Shown one piece after another: positions 9,943 to 19,511 of a DNA stretch of 64,000 bases; positions within the stretch are counted from its first letter, which is position 1; the number at the start of each line of letters is the position of its first letter. The notes beneath the pieces were generated by a model. The model was not told where the DNA came from. It saw only the letters and a program-made list of their open reading frames with translations, and did not search any database. The DNA is from Pectobacterium actinidiae (GTDB taxonomy: Bacteria > Pseudomonadota > Gammaproteobacteria > Enterobacterales > Enterobacteriaceae). The position numbers and the translations under genes are program-made. Where the stretch lies: NCBI RefSeq assembly GCF_000803315.1, contig NZ_JRMH01000001.1, positions 1,798,001 through 1,862,000 on the forward strand, read 5' to 3'.

Positions 9943-10815
9943 ATGCATATCACGTTACGTCAACTGGAAGTCTTTGCCGAAGTCCTGAAAAGTGGTTCAA
10001 CGACACAGGCCTCCGTTGTGCTTGCCCTGTCTCAATCGGCTGTCAGCGCTGCTCTGGCGGATTTAGAAGGGCAGTTGGGTGTTCAACTTTTCGATCGCGT
10101 TGGCAAGCGTCTGGTAGTTAATGAACATGGCCGCCTGCTGTATCCCAAGGCATTGGCACTGCTTGAACAGTCGATGGAAATTGAGCAACTTTTCCGGCGT
10201 GATAATGGCGCGCTGCGTGTGTATGCCAGCAGCACTATCGGCAACTATTTATTGCCTGCGATGATTGCTCGCTATCGTCATGACTACCCCGATATTCCGC
10301 TGGAACTGCATGTTGGTAATACGAAAGATGTGATTACTCGCGTGTCTGAGTTCAGTGTCGATTTGGGCTTGATCGAAGGGCCTTGCCATCACCCTGATTT
10401 GATTACTCAACCCTGGCTGGAAGATGAGTTAGTGGTGTTTTGTTCTCCCGAACATCCGCTCAGCCGGGGCTCTGTATCATTAACGGCGCTGGCGGATGCG
10501 CACTGGATCCTGCGTGAACGCGGCTCAGGCACGCGCGAAGTGCTGGATCATCTGCTGCTGACGCATCTTTCGCATTTCCATCTGGTGATGGAACTAGGTA
10601 ATTCAGAGGCGATTAAACATGCGGTTCGCCACGGGATTGGCATCAGCTGCCTGTCACGGCATGTCATTGCCGAGCAGTTGGCGTCAGGGTCGCTGGTGGA
10701 GTTGAAGGTGCCGCTGCCTAAACTCACGCGGACGCTGTATCTGGTTCATCACCGGCAGAAACATCTTTCAAATGTGCTACAGCGTTTCCTGAGTTATTGC
10801 TGCGAAACACCATAG
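9943..10815 (+). CDS. yeiE: LysR-family regulator YeiE
   Basis: A 290-residue LysR-type transcription factor. The N-terminal winged helix-turn-helix occupies about residues 1-60 ([17 protein letters not shown], followed by [20 protein letters not shown]), then a linker helix and a periplasmic-binding-protein-like effector domain. The family normally binds DNA as a tetramer. In the gap to yeiH, CTTATAAT (about 9866) and TTATAACCTATAA (about 9908) are AT-rich partial palindromes that could be its sites; this is inference. Gene order yeiH/yeiE/lysP is as in E. coli. Confidence 0.9.
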   Translation: MHITLRQLEVFAEVLKSGSTTQASVVLALSQSAVSAALADLEGQLGVQLFDRVGKRLVVNEHGRLLYPKALALLEQSMEIEQLFRRDNGALRVYASSTIGNYLLPAMIARYRHDYPDIPLELHVGNTKDVITRVSEFSVDLGLIEGPCHHPDLITQPWLEDELVVFCSPEHPLSRGSVSLTALADAHWILRERGSGTREVLDHLLLTHLSHFHLVMELGNSEAIKHAVRHGIGISCLSRHVIAEQLASGSLVELKVPLPKLTRTLYLVHHRQKHLSNVLQRFLSYCCETP

Positions 10816-10950
10816 CGCAAATATTTTCTGCTGCTAATAATCGGACGCGAGTTATTAACCTCTCTTATAACTCGACGATCTTAACTATTCAGCACAACGC
10901 GATTTGCTACAATCCCGCCTCGATTTTTAGCACGAGCATGCAGGATAACA

Positions 10951-12426
10951 ATGGCTCAGCACGATATTCAACAAACAACACAGGGCGCACCGACCCTGCG
11001 CCGTGAACTGAAAGCACGGCATTTAACGATGATCGCCATTGGCGGATCGATTGGCACCGGGTTATTTGTCGCTTCGGGTGCGACGGTTTCACAAGCAGGC
11101 CCAGGTGGCGCACTTCTGTCTTATGCCCTGATTGGGCTGATGGTTTACTTCCTGATGACCAGTCTGGGTGAGCTGGCGGCGTTCATGCCGGTTTCCGGTT
11201 CATTTTCCAGCTACGGTTCTCGCTATGTAGAAGAGGGGTTCGGTTTTGCGCTGGGCTGGAACTACTGGTACAACTGGGCGGTGACTATCGCGGTCGATCT
11301 GGTGGCGGCGCAACTGGTAATGGGATATTGGTTCCCCGACGTCTCCGGTTGGGTCTGGAGCGCACTGTTCCTGGCGTTGATGTTCCTGCTTAACTACATT
11401 TCCGTGAAAGGATTTGGCGAAGCGGAATACTGGTTCTCGCTGATTAAAGTGGTCACGGTCGTCATTTTCATTGCCGTTGGCGTGATGATGATTACGGGCA
11501 TCATGAGCGGGGCGGAAAATGCTGGATTCCACAATTGGGAAATCGGCGATGCGCCGTTTGCTGGCGGCTTCTCTGCCATGATCGGTGTGGCGATGATCGT
11601 CGGCTTCTCTTTTCAGGGAACGGAACTGATCGGCGTGGCGGCTGGGGAATCTCAGGAGCCAAGCAAAAACATTCCGCGCGCCATTCGTCAGGTTTTCTGG
11701 CGCATTCTGCTGTTCTACATCTTCGCGATTATGATTATCAGCTTAATCATTCCGTATACCGATCCGAATTTGCTGCGTAATGATGTAAAAGACATTACGG
11801 TGAGCCCGTTCACGCTGGTGTTTGAAAACGCTGGCCTGCTGTCAGCGGCAGCAGTGATGAATGCGGTCATTCTGACGGCGGTGCTGTCGGCGGGTAACTC
11901 CGGGATGTACGCCTCTACGCGTATGCTGTTTACGCTGGCATCGGAAGGGAAAGCGCCGCGTATTTTCGCTAAACTGTCAAAAGGCGGCGTGCCGCGTAAT
12001 GCGCTGTACGCAACCACCGTGGTGGCGGCGCTGTGTTTCCTGTCTTCTTTATATGGCAACCAAACGGTTTACCTGTGGCTGCTGAATACGTCCGGTATGA
12101 CAGGCTTTATTGCCTGGCTGGGGATCGCAATCAGCCATTACCGGTTCCGTCGTGGCTATGTTATGCAAGGCCATGATCTCAACCGTCTACCTTATCAATC
12201 GAGTTTTTTCCCGCTGGGACCCATCTTTGCGTTTGTGCTCTGCCTGATTATTACACTGGGTCAGAACTATCAGGCGTTTCTGGAAGATAAAATCGACTGG
12301 TATGGCGTGACGGCGACCTACATCGGTATTCCGCTGTTTCTGCTGATCTGGTTCGGCTATAAGCTGTTTCGTGGCACGCGCTTTATTAAGTATCAGGATA
12401 TGACGTACCCCGATCATAAAGACTAA
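10951..12426 (+). CDS. lysP: Lysine-specific permease LysP
   Basis: A proton-coupled lysine importer of the amino acid-polyamine-organocation superfamily, 491 residues with 12 predicted membrane segments. The N-terminal helix carries the APC signature (HLTMIAIGGSIGTGLFVASG). It ends in a short charged cytoplasmic tail. In E. coli LysP also tunes the CadC pH/lysine sensor, but no cad genes are in this window. AGGATAACA precedes the ATG, and a hairpin terminator follows at 12448. Confidence 0.95.
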   Translation: MAQHDIQQTTQGAPTLRRELKARHLTMIAIGGSIGTGLFVASGATVSQAGPGGALLSYALIGLMVYFLMTSLGELAAFMPVSGSFSSYGSRYVEEGFGFALGWNYWYNWAVTIAVDLVAAQLVMGYWFPDVSGWVWSALFLALMFLLNYISVKGFGEAEYWFSLIKVVTVVIFIAVGVMMITGIMSGAENAGFHNWEIGDAPFAGGFSAMIGVAMIVGFSFQGTELIGVAAGESQEPSKNIPRAIRQVFWRILLFYIFAIMIISLIIPYTDPNLLRNDVKDITVSPFTLVFENAGLLSAAAVMNAVILTAVLSAGNSGMYASTRMLFTLASEGKAPRIFAKLSKGGVPRNALYATTVVAALCFLSSLYGNQTVYLWLLNTSGMTGFIAWLGIAISHYRFRRGYVMQGHDLNRLPYQSSFFPLGPIFAFVLCLIITLGQNYQAFLEDKIDWYGVTATYIGIPLFLLIWFGYKLFRGTRFIKYQDMTYPDHKD

Positions 12427-12447
12427 ACCGTAAGAACGCGGTTAACA

Positions 12448-12477
12448 GGCGACTCCCTGACGGGCGTCGCCTTTTTT
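12448..12477 (+). terminator. Rho-independent terminator of lysP
   Basis: A GGCGAC / GTCGCC stem (12-nt loop with further pairing, CCCTGACGGG) is followed by six T, 21 bp after the lysP stop. Confidence 0.85.
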
Positions 12478-12530
12478 ATTGGTTTTTTCTGTTCTGCTGT
12501 TACGCCCATATCTTTCCTCGCGAGTGTATG

Positions 12531-12544
12531 TTGATTTAAATCAA
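12531..12544. promoter_or_regulatory. FNR-type box upstream of cirA
   Basis: TTGATTTAAATCAA is a perfect match to the FNR consensus TTGAT-N4-ATCAA and is also a full palindrome. It lies 223 bp upstream of the cirA start in a strongly AT-rich 290-bp gap. Further on, 12670-12688 resembles a Fur box weakly (about 11 of 19 positions), which would suit an iron receptor. Neither assignment is proven. Confidence 0.5.
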
Positions 12545-12767
12545 ATTTATTCACCTTGATTCGTTAAGGTAATTCTTCATTAACGATATTTAATGATTGG
12601 TGGTGATGATTAACTTATTGTTTATTAGTTATTTTATATCAATCATTCTTTATTTTTATTGCGCATGTAAATGATTTTAATTTTCATTTACAATTATTGC
12701 TCAATCATTACAATGTGTTCGACAAAAAAACTCAATGTAAATGTTTCATTTTTGAGGACACAGATAC

Positions 12768-14879
12768 ATGGCAATAAATATAAGAAAATCGGTGGCATTG
12801 GCGCTTGCTACAACGGTATCTACACCAGTTATCGCCGCACAAGATGATACGCTGGTTGTAACGGCTTCTGGCTATGAACAAAAAATCACCGAAGCGGCAG
12901 CAAGTATTTCGGTTGTCAGTCAGGATGAGCTGACTAAGCGTAAATATAACGATCTTGGTGAAGCGCTCAGCGACGTGGAAGGCGTGGATGTACGGAGTTC
13001 AACGGGTAAAACGGGCGGTCTGGACATCAGTATTCGCGGCATGCCGAGCGACTATACGCTGATTCTGGTGGATGGTATTCGCCAGAACGGTTCATCAGAT
13101 GTTACGCCGAATGGGTTTGGTACGATGAATACCAGCTTCATTCCCCCGCTGGCGGCGATAGAACGCATTGAAGTTATCCGTGGGCCGATGTCAACGCTGT
13201 ATGGTTCCGATGCGATGGGCGGCGTGGTGAATATTATCACTAAGAAAGCGTCGAAAGAGTGGGTCGGAAATATCACGCTGGATCATACCTTCCAGGAAGA
13301 CAGAGACTATGGTGACGCTTCCAAGTTCTCGATTTATTCCAGCGGTGCGCTGATTGAAGACAAGCTAGGGCTTGCCCTGCGCGGCAACATTTTACGCCGC
13401 GATGCATCAGCGGTGAGTTCATCCTCGACAGGACAAGAACTGAGTATGCGTGGCCCGAACCCGGTTAAGTCTGACAATTACCTTTTGGGTGGCAAGTTAT
13501 CCTGGCTGCTGGATAGCCGTAATACCCTGTGGCTGGATGGGGAAATCGGCAACCAGAAATATGATAACAAGCAAGGTCAGCTAGGGACGCTCGGCGCATC
13601 TGGCGGTTACGAGGATACGCTGCGTTATGAGCGTCGCAAAGTGACGTTGGGAAGTGACAATCAGCTCGATTTTGGCACCTGGAATTCCAGCTTGTCCTTC
13701 AATCAAACGGAAACGAAAGGCCGACTTATTCCCGGTGCTGCTATTGCTGATGCGACGGTAAGAGCTAATCATGCGGGTGATAAGCGGTTGTTGAAAAACA
13801 CCAATCTGATTCTGGACACTAAGGTGGTTTCTCCAATTGGCGACAGCCATCTACTCAGCGTCGGCGGTCAGTATTGGAATTCGGTCATGAAGGACGGCGT
13901 GGTTCAGGTCAATAGCGGAGAGAAATTTGAGCAGAACTCCTGGTCATTGTTCGCTGAGGACGAATGGCGGTTGCTTGACTCTCTGGCGCTGACGACAGGC
14001 GCACGTTACGAACATCATGAAGCTTTCGGTGGCCATGTGAGCCCGCGTGCTTATTTGGTGTGGAATGCTCTGGATGAATTAACGATTAAAGGGGGCATAA
14101 GTACGGGTTATAAAACGCCAAAACTTTCCCAACTGCACAACGGTATTAGTGGTGTTTCCCGTCAGGGGCAGAGTAACACGATTGGTAACCCTAGCCTGAA
14201 ACCGGAAAAAAGCGTCAATACAGAGTTGGGCGCATACTACGAGCATTTCAGCGGTTTTTCAGCCAATGCGACGCTATTCCATAACCATTTTAGTAATAAA
14301 ATCGATAGCTATGATATAGATAGCAATACCATCGGTTTCCGCAATATCGGTAAAGCGGACACGCAAGGTCTGGAGCTGGGTTCGACGATCCCGTTATGGT
14401 CGGATAACTGGACGCTGAATGTGAATTACACCTTTACTGACAGCGAGCAAAAAGGCGGAGAAAATCCCGGTGCTCGCTTGACCAATACGCCTAAGCACAT
14501 GGCCAATGCGCGTTTAAACTGGAATGTGAACGAGCAGTTGAGCACCTGGCTTAAAGCGGAGTATCGCGGTAAAACGGCACGTTTCACCGAAAATTACGAT
14601 CAGCTAAGCGCGGCAAACAAGGTTGTTCATGACAATCTCGGCTCGGATTTCAAATCATTCACCGTCGTGAATCTCGGTGGCTCGTATAAGATTTCCAAGG
14701 ATGTCACATTGAACGGATCGGTTAATAACCTGTTGGACAAAGATTTCACCAAAACCTATGTCTTCCCGGTCGGAACGGGTACGACAACCGCGGGTGATTA
14801 CTTTACATCAAGTCAGGTAACCACAGGCTCCGTCCTGCCTGGTCGCAATTACTGGGTATCGGTAAACGTCAATTTCTGA
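12768..14879 (+). CDS. cirA: TonB-dependent siderophore receptor, CirA-like
   Basis: An outer-membrane gated porin for ferric catecholate-type siderophores, driven by TonB-ExbBD. A signal peptide of about 24 residues ends AAQ and is followed by the TonB box DTLVVTA. The plug domain (about 30-155) has SIRGMPSDYTLILVDG and ERIEVIRGPMSTLYGSDAMGGVVNIITKK, characteristic of CirA/FepA. A 22-strand barrel follows, ending in the aromatic NYWVSVNVNF. At 703 residues it is about 40 longer than E. coli CirA, and the barrel is divergent, so ligand identity is uncertain. The position beside lysP is syntenic with E. coli cirA. Confidence 0.85.
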   Translation: MAINIRKSVALALATTVSTPVIAAQDDTLVVTASGYEQKITEAAASISVVSQDELTKRKYNDLGEALSDVEGVDVRSSTGKTGGLDISIRGMPSDYTLILVDGIRQNGSSDVTPNGFGTMNTSFIPPLAAIERIEVIRGPMSTLYGSDAMGGVVNIITKKASKEWVGNITLDHTFQEDRDYGDASKFSIYSSGALIEDKLGLALRGNILRRDASAVSSSSTGQELSMRGPNPVKSDNYLLGGKLSWLLDSRNTLWLDGEIGNQKYDNKQGQLGTLGASGGYEDTLRYERRKVTLGSDNQLDFGTWNSSLSFNQTETKGRLIPGAAIADATVRANHAGDKRLLKNTNLILDTKVVSPIGDSHLLSVGGQYWNSVMKDGVVQVNSGEKFEQNSWSLFAEDEWRLLDSLALTTGARYEHHEAFGGHVSPRAYLVWNALDELTIKGGISTGYKTPKLSQLHNGISGVSRQGQSNTIGNPSLKPEKSVNTELGAYYEHFSGFSANATLFHNHFSNKIDSYDIDSNTIGFRNIGKADTQGLELGSTIPLWSDNWTLNVNYTFTDSEQKGGENPGARLTNTPKHMANARLNWNVNEQLSTWLKAEYRGKTARFTENYDQLSAANKVVHDNLGSDFKSFTVVNLGGSYKISKDVTLNGSVNNLLDKDFTKTYVFPVGTGTTTAGDYFTSSQVTTGSVLPGRNYWVSVNVNF

Positions 14880-15374
14880 TGACATCGTTCCCCTGAATGG
14901 GCAAGCCTGTTCCGGGGGATAATGACTTTCACTCCGCTTTCTTCCCCCTCAAAAGCCATTGCACCACTTCTGCGGTTTTTCTCGCGCATTTATTCCTGTT
15001 GATTAACGGCCGGGCTTTGCTATCACCCTTATTATTTCCTTCCTTTTCCCGCATCCTGAGAACAATGAGTGAATATCATTAGCACTTATTTTTTTGTGAT
15101 ATTTCTGAATATCGACGCGAACAATGTCAATGAATGAAATTCATTATATTAGGTATTGTTAATTGCTTTAATGCTGACTACGCTTCACGTTACGGAGTGA
15201 TGGATTTCCGATGAGGCAGGAAGTGTAACGTTATTCATACGTTCGTTGTCTTGTGTCGTACAGAGAATTTAATTCATTATTTTTGTATGAGAATACCTGT
15301 CGTGATTGCCGACTGTAGAGCCCTTGATATCTGCAATCGGAAATCAGTGTATGAATAGCAACCAGGGCATGATG
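14880..15374. other. Intergenic region, cirA to hydroxyacid dehydrogenase
   Basis: No convincing gene. A short GC pairing after cirA (TCCCC ... GGGGGA, about 14889-14920) may be a weak terminator. An AATGAA-A-TTCATT inverted repeat at 15133-15145 sits in AT-rich DNA. An open frame reaches back to 15306, but nothing supports that start. Confidence 0.6.
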
Positions 15375-16340
15375 ATGTTAAAAATTACCTTTTTGGATAA
15401 AGGCTCACTGCCTGAAACCATTTTCCTGAAGAAGACGAGTTTTAGGCGTCCACAATGCCGCCATGAATGGATTGAATATAACTATACCTCGCCCGATCAC
15501 GTTATCGCCCGAGCAAAAGACACCCACGTTATCATCACGAATAAAGCCCTATTAACGCGAGACACCTTGGCCGCGTTGCCTGAGTTGAAGCTGATTGCCG
15601 TAACGGCAACAGGTACTGACAATATCGATCTTGTTGCCGCCAAAGAACTGGGTATCACGGTCAAAAATGTGCCGGGCTACTCGACGCAAGCCGTATCTGA
15701 GCATGTGATTGCTATGATTTTCGCGCTAAAGCACAGCCTGATGGCGTGGTATCGCGATCAACTGGGGGACCGCTGGGTCAGTCAGTCGCAATTTGCCTAT
15801 TTTGATCATCCGGTCAAGGATATCGCTGGCGCTACGCTGGGTATCATCGGGGCGGGTACGATTGGGCGGGAAGTCGCGCGTCTGGCACAGGCGCTGGGGA
15901 TGAAGGTGATTTTTGCCGAGCACCGGGGCGTCTCACAGTGTCGTGCCGGATATCTGCCGTTTGAGGAGGTTCTGCGGCAGGCTAATGTGATTTCACTTAA
16001 CTGCCCACTCAATGCGAGCACGAAGCATCTGATTAATGCGGAGACGCTCGCTTTGTGCAAGCCCACCGCGTTTATTATTAACACCGCCAGAGGTGGGTTG
16101 ATTGATGAGGATGCGCTGGCAGCGGCATTGCAGCAGCGTGTCATTGCGGGGGCAGCATTAGACTGCCTGACGCAAGAACCGCCAGCAAAAGACAACCCAT
16201 TAATGGTTGCGGCGAAAACCCTGCCTAATCTTCTGATTACTCCGCATATCTCGTGGACTTCTGCCTCATCATTGCAATTGTTGATGGAAAAGACGATTGA
16301 AAATATTGATGAGTATGCTCAGCAGAATGGATACAAATAA
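15375..16340 (+). CDS. D-isomer-specific 2-hydroxyacid dehydrogenase
   Basis: An NAD(P)-dependent oxidoreductase of the D-lactate/glycerate dehydrogenase family; the substrate is not predictable from sequence alone (hydroxypyruvate/glycerate-type is plausible). I chose the third of three consecutive ATGs (15375, 321 residues) because AGGG sits 8 bp upstream; the frame is open to 15306. The Rossmann motif GAGTIG is at 159-164. Catalytic Arg239 (TARGGL), Glu268 (TQEPP) and His291 (TPHISW) are all present, so it should be active. It stands alone between cirA and a convergent ABC transporter. Confidence 0.85.
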   Translation: MLKITFLDKGSLPETIFLKKTSFRRPQCRHEWIEYNYTSPDHVIARAKDTHVIITNKALLTRDTLAALPELKLIAVTATGTDNIDLVAAKELGITVKNVPGYSTQAVSEHVIAMIFALKHSLMAWYRDQLGDRWVSQSQFAYFDHPVKDIAGATLGIIGAGTIGREVARLAQALGMKVIFAEHRGVSQCRAGYLPFEEVLRQANVISLNCPLNASTKHLINAETLALCKPTAFIINTARGGLIDEDALAAALQQRVIAGAALDCLTQEPPAKDNPLMVAAKTLPNLLITPHISWTSASSLQLLMEKTIENIDEYAQQNGYK

Positions 16341-16742
16341 GGTGTAATTTGATTTCGCCGGGTAGGAAGGAATATTGCCCGGCAGAGGAATTATGATATT
16401 CATCAATTTTAATTGATTATCAAAATTGAACGTTTCAACGGGGTGAATATTTCATAGTCGATTATCTATGTCGTTCTCGCTATATCCACAGGGAATAAAA
16501 ACAGCGCGCGTCAGACCTAAAGTGAAAGCGTTATTAGTTGTGATTATTCCGAATCACCTCGTGGTTGTGTGAGAGAATATTTATTTCTTAATAATAACGG
16601 AAGTAAATAATAGAGTGAGTGTATTGATATTTTTCGGCGGTAAGACTCGATTAATGAGAAAACGGATGGATGGATGGTATTGTCATCCGCCCCAGATCGT
16701 CTGAACGGGGCGGAGACGAGACGTTACTGAAAGCTATCGCTA
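16341..16742. other. Intergenic region between two convergent units
   Basis: About 400 bp of AT-rich DNA without a supported gene. The only clear structure is a hairpin, CCGCCCC ... GGGGCGG (16687-16713), just beyond the permease stop. It lacks a T-run on either strand, so I do not call it a terminator. Confidence 0.6.
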
Positions 16743-17738
16743 TTAGCGTTTCTGGATATACGTCATTGCCAATGCGAGTGCCAGAACCAGACCTTTGATT
16801 ATATCCATCGCGTAATAAGGCACGGAGAGCATCACCAATCCATTCTGCAAGACGCCAAGAATAACGGCACCGAGTAGCGTACCCAGCGCGTTGGGCTTGC
16901 CGGATCCCGCCAGCGAGAAACCGATGTAGGCGGCGGCAACGGCATCCATCAAATAGCCGCCTCCAGCATTGACCTGCGAAGAACCGATGCGCGATGCCAG
17001 CAAGATACCGCCTAGTGCCGCGAGCAGTGAAGAAAAGATATAAGCCTGCACCCGATAACGTGCGGTGCGAATGCCCGCCAGCCGCGCGGCTTCTGGATTA
17101 CCGCCAATCGCATACATCCGGCGACCGTGTTTGGTGAGGGACAGATACAGCTGTACCAGTACCGTTACCGCCAGCATGATGACAACAATGACCGGCACCT
17201 GACCTAATGTGGCAAAGAATTCAGGAATGACGCCTTCTGCCATTTCACCGCTGGGCAGCACCATGTTCTGCGTGATGGAACCGCCATAGCTGTAAGTCAT
17301 CGCCACGCCCTGAATGACGAACAGACTGGCGAGCGTCGCCAGCATATCGGGAATCTTGAGCACGACGATGAGGAAGGCGTTGAATAGCCCGACCAGCGTA
17401 CACAGCAGCAGCGTCAGGACAATTGCCCCGGTAGTGCCGAATCCATGCCAGACGAAAAGCGAGATAACCAGCGCATTAGCCAGCGAGGCTGTCGATCCTA
17501 CGGAAAGGTCGAATCCGCCCACGGACAACGAAATAGAAACACCAATGGCAATCACCGTAACGATGGCGATAGAACGCAGAATATTGATGATGTTGTACGG
17601 GTCGAGAAAGTTGTCCGACGCTAACCCGAAGAGCGCAATCAGGGCCACAACCGTGATCAGCATGCCCCATTTATAGAGAAACTCGAAAACGTGGTGACGG
17701 AAGGGGATCGCCCCGTTAGATGACAGTGGGTGACTCAC
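16743..17738 (-). CDS. Sugar ABC transporter permease (RbsC/BPD_transp_2 family)
   Basis: A 331-residue inner-membrane permease of the carbohydrate-uptake-2 class (RbsC, AraH, MglC relatives) with 8-10 hydrophobic segments. Family motifs include SVGGFDLSVGSTASLA and GGNPEAARLAGI (the ATPase-coupling loop). The GTG start overlaps the ATPase stop by 4 bp (GTGA), so the two are co-translated. The substrate is unknown. There is no periplasmic binding protein gene in this operon or elsewhere in the window, which is unusual for an importer of this class. Confidence 0.87.
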   Translation of the reverse strand: MSHPLSSNGAIPFRHHVFEFLYKWGMLITVVALIALFGLASDNFLDPYNIINILRSIAIVTVIAIGVSISLSVGGFDLSVGSTASLANALVISLFVWHGFGTTGAIVLTLLLCTLVGLFNAFLIVVLKIPDMLATLASLFVIQGVAMTYSYGGSITQNMVLPSGEMAEGVIPEFFATLGQVPVIVVIMLAVTVLVQLYLSLTKHGRRMYAIGGNPEAARLAGIRTARYRVQAYIFSSLLAALGGILLASRIGSSQVNAGGGYLMDAVAAAYIGFSLAGSGKPNALGTLLGAVILGVLQNGLVMLSVPYYAMDIIKGLVLALALAMTYIQKR

Positions 17739-19246
17739 GCGGGAGTTCCTCCAGTTGAATATAAAAGTAGGGTTTCTTCATCAATCTCAGCGGCATTCAG
17801 CTCTGCGACAATACGTCCATCCCATAGCACGCAGATGCGATCGCAGAGTCCGACCAGTTCGGAGAACTCGCCTGACGCATAAATAATACCTTTGCCTTGA
17901 CGGGCGAGGTCGTCAATCAGCGTGAACAAATCCTGTTTGGCCTTGATATCGACGCCTTTGGTGGGTTCATCAAAAATCAGCACTTGTGCTTCACTGCGCA
18001 GCCACTTGCCGATAGCCACTTTCTGTTGATTCCCGCCCGATAGACGTGCCAGTTTTTGCGCCGGGCCGGTGGTACGAACGGCTAGTTGCTTAACGATCTG
18101 TTTTGCCCAGCTCACGGCCTTGCCGCGGCTAAATAGGCTCCAGCGTGAAAAGCTGTCGGTGGCGGTGATACTGAGATTCATGGTGACAGATTCAGCAATA
18201 AAAATGCCTTCTTTGCGACGCTCTTCAGGAACCAGCGCCAGACCCTGTTCGACGGACTGGTGCGGGGAATGCGGTCGCCAGGGTTTACCACGATATTCAC
18301 CCTGTGCGATCTGGCAGGGTTCCGCGCCGAACAGCGCTTTACACAGCTCGGTTTTCCCCGCGCCAGCCAGCCCGGCAATCCCTAAAATTTCCCCTTTGCG
18401 CAGCGTGAGAGAAATATTGTGCAGCAGCGTTTCATCGTGCAAACCCGTGACCTGAAGTAGCGTTTCTGCGGACGGTGTCGTTCGGCGCGGTGGGAAGATA
18501 TCGTCGAGTCGATGCCCCAGCATTCTCTCGACAATTTCTTCGCCGCTGAGCCCCTGCATCGGACCGCTGCTGACAAACTCGCCGTCACGCAGGACCGTCA
18601 ACGTATCGCAGATTTCGCTCAGCTCATGAATACGGTGGGAAATAAACACGATTCCGATGCCATCAGCCTGTAAGCGGCGTACCACCTGAAAGAGACGTGC
18701 GCTTTCGGCCTGATCTAACGGGGCGGTGGGTTCATCTAAAATTAGGAAGCGACATTCGTGAGATAAGGCACGGGCGAGCAGAATTTGCTGTTTCTCCGCG
18801 AGCGAGCAGGTATCCAGCCGTTGACGGACATTGAGGTGGACGCCAAGCTGGTCAAGCAGCGCCTGCGCCTGACGGTAGATCTGCGGCCAACTCAACAGAT
18901 GACCGTCCTGCGCCAGCGTATCTAGCATAATGTTTTCCGCCACGGACAACGTGGGAACCAGCGCGACATCGACTTCCTGCTGCACCAGATGAATACCGTA
19001 TCGCTTGGCATCACGTGGTGAATGGACGTCGACCTGCTTACCATTGATCAGAATGTCGCCCTGATAATGATCGTAAGCGCCTGATAAGATCGTCATGAGC
19101 GTGGATTTACCCGCGCCGTTTGCGCCAGTCAGCGCATGAATCGACCCACCTTCCAGTGTGAAATTAACCTGCTTGAGGGCGTGGAAACCAGAAAAGGAGA
19201 TGGAAATGTTGTGCATTTCCAGTCGGCTTTGGGAGGTTGGGATCAT
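17735..19246 (-). CDS. Sugar ABC transporter ATP-binding protein (RbsA/MglA family)
   Basis: A 503-residue tandem ATPase of carbohydrate-uptake-2 importers. The first nucleotide-binding domain has Walker A GANGAGKST near residue 41 and Walker B LILDEPTAPLD. The second has GLAGAGKTEL in the Walker A position, signature LSGGNQQKVAIGKWL and Walker B LIFDEPTKGVD. As is usual in this family, the two halves are unequal. It is co-transcribed with the permease (4-bp overlap) and divergent from hcxA across 265 bp. Without a binding protein the imported sugar cannot be named. Confidence 0.88.
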   Translation of the reverse strand: MIPTSQSRLEMHNISISFSGFHALKQVNFTLEGGSIHALTGANGAGKSTLMTILSGAYDHYQGDILINGKQVDVHSPRDAKRYGIHLVQQEVDVALVPTLSVAENIMLDTLAQDGHLLSWPQIYRQAQALLDQLGVHLNVRQRLDTCSLAEKQQILLARALSHECRFLILDEPTAPLDQAESARLFQVVRRLQADGIGIVFISHRIHELSEICDTLTVLRDGEFVSSGPMQGLSGEEIVERMLGHRLDDIFPPRRTTPSAETLLQVTGLHDETLLHNISLTLRKGEILGIAGLAGAGKTELCKALFGAEPCQIAQGEYRGKPWRPHSPHQSVEQGLALVPEERRKEGIFIAESVTMNLSITATDSFSRWSLFSRGKAVSWAKQIVKQLAVRTTGPAQKLARLSGGNQQKVAIGKWLRSEAQVLIFDEPTKGVDIKAKQDLFTLIDDLARQGKGIIYASGEFSELVGLCDRICVLWDGRIVAELNAAEIDEETLLLYSTGGTPA

Positions 19247-19511
19247 GGTCGGTAACGCTCTTGGCGGTCAGGGTCATGAAATAACGGAAAAGAAAGGTAG
19301 CACATATCCCAGAGAATTTAATATAGCTTCAAGTGTTTGAGAGTCATTAGCTATGAACGAAAAGGCATAAATTAAATAAAAAAGTTCTTAAGCTGGCGCA
19401 GACAAGTGAATAAGATGGGATTATCAACAGGGTAGCGCAGCAGATTCGTCTATCAGACAAACATAGTATAAGAGCCGTGTTCAAGAGAGGGCGCGGCGAG
19501 GAATATTCAAC

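Noticed and set aside
12670..12688. Fur box upstream of cirA
   Set aside because: Only about 11 of 19 consensus positions match; in DNA this AT-rich that is not enough to list as a site.
16687..16713. Hairpin after the sugar permease as a terminator
   Set aside because: A good 7-bp GC stem, but no T-run on either strand.
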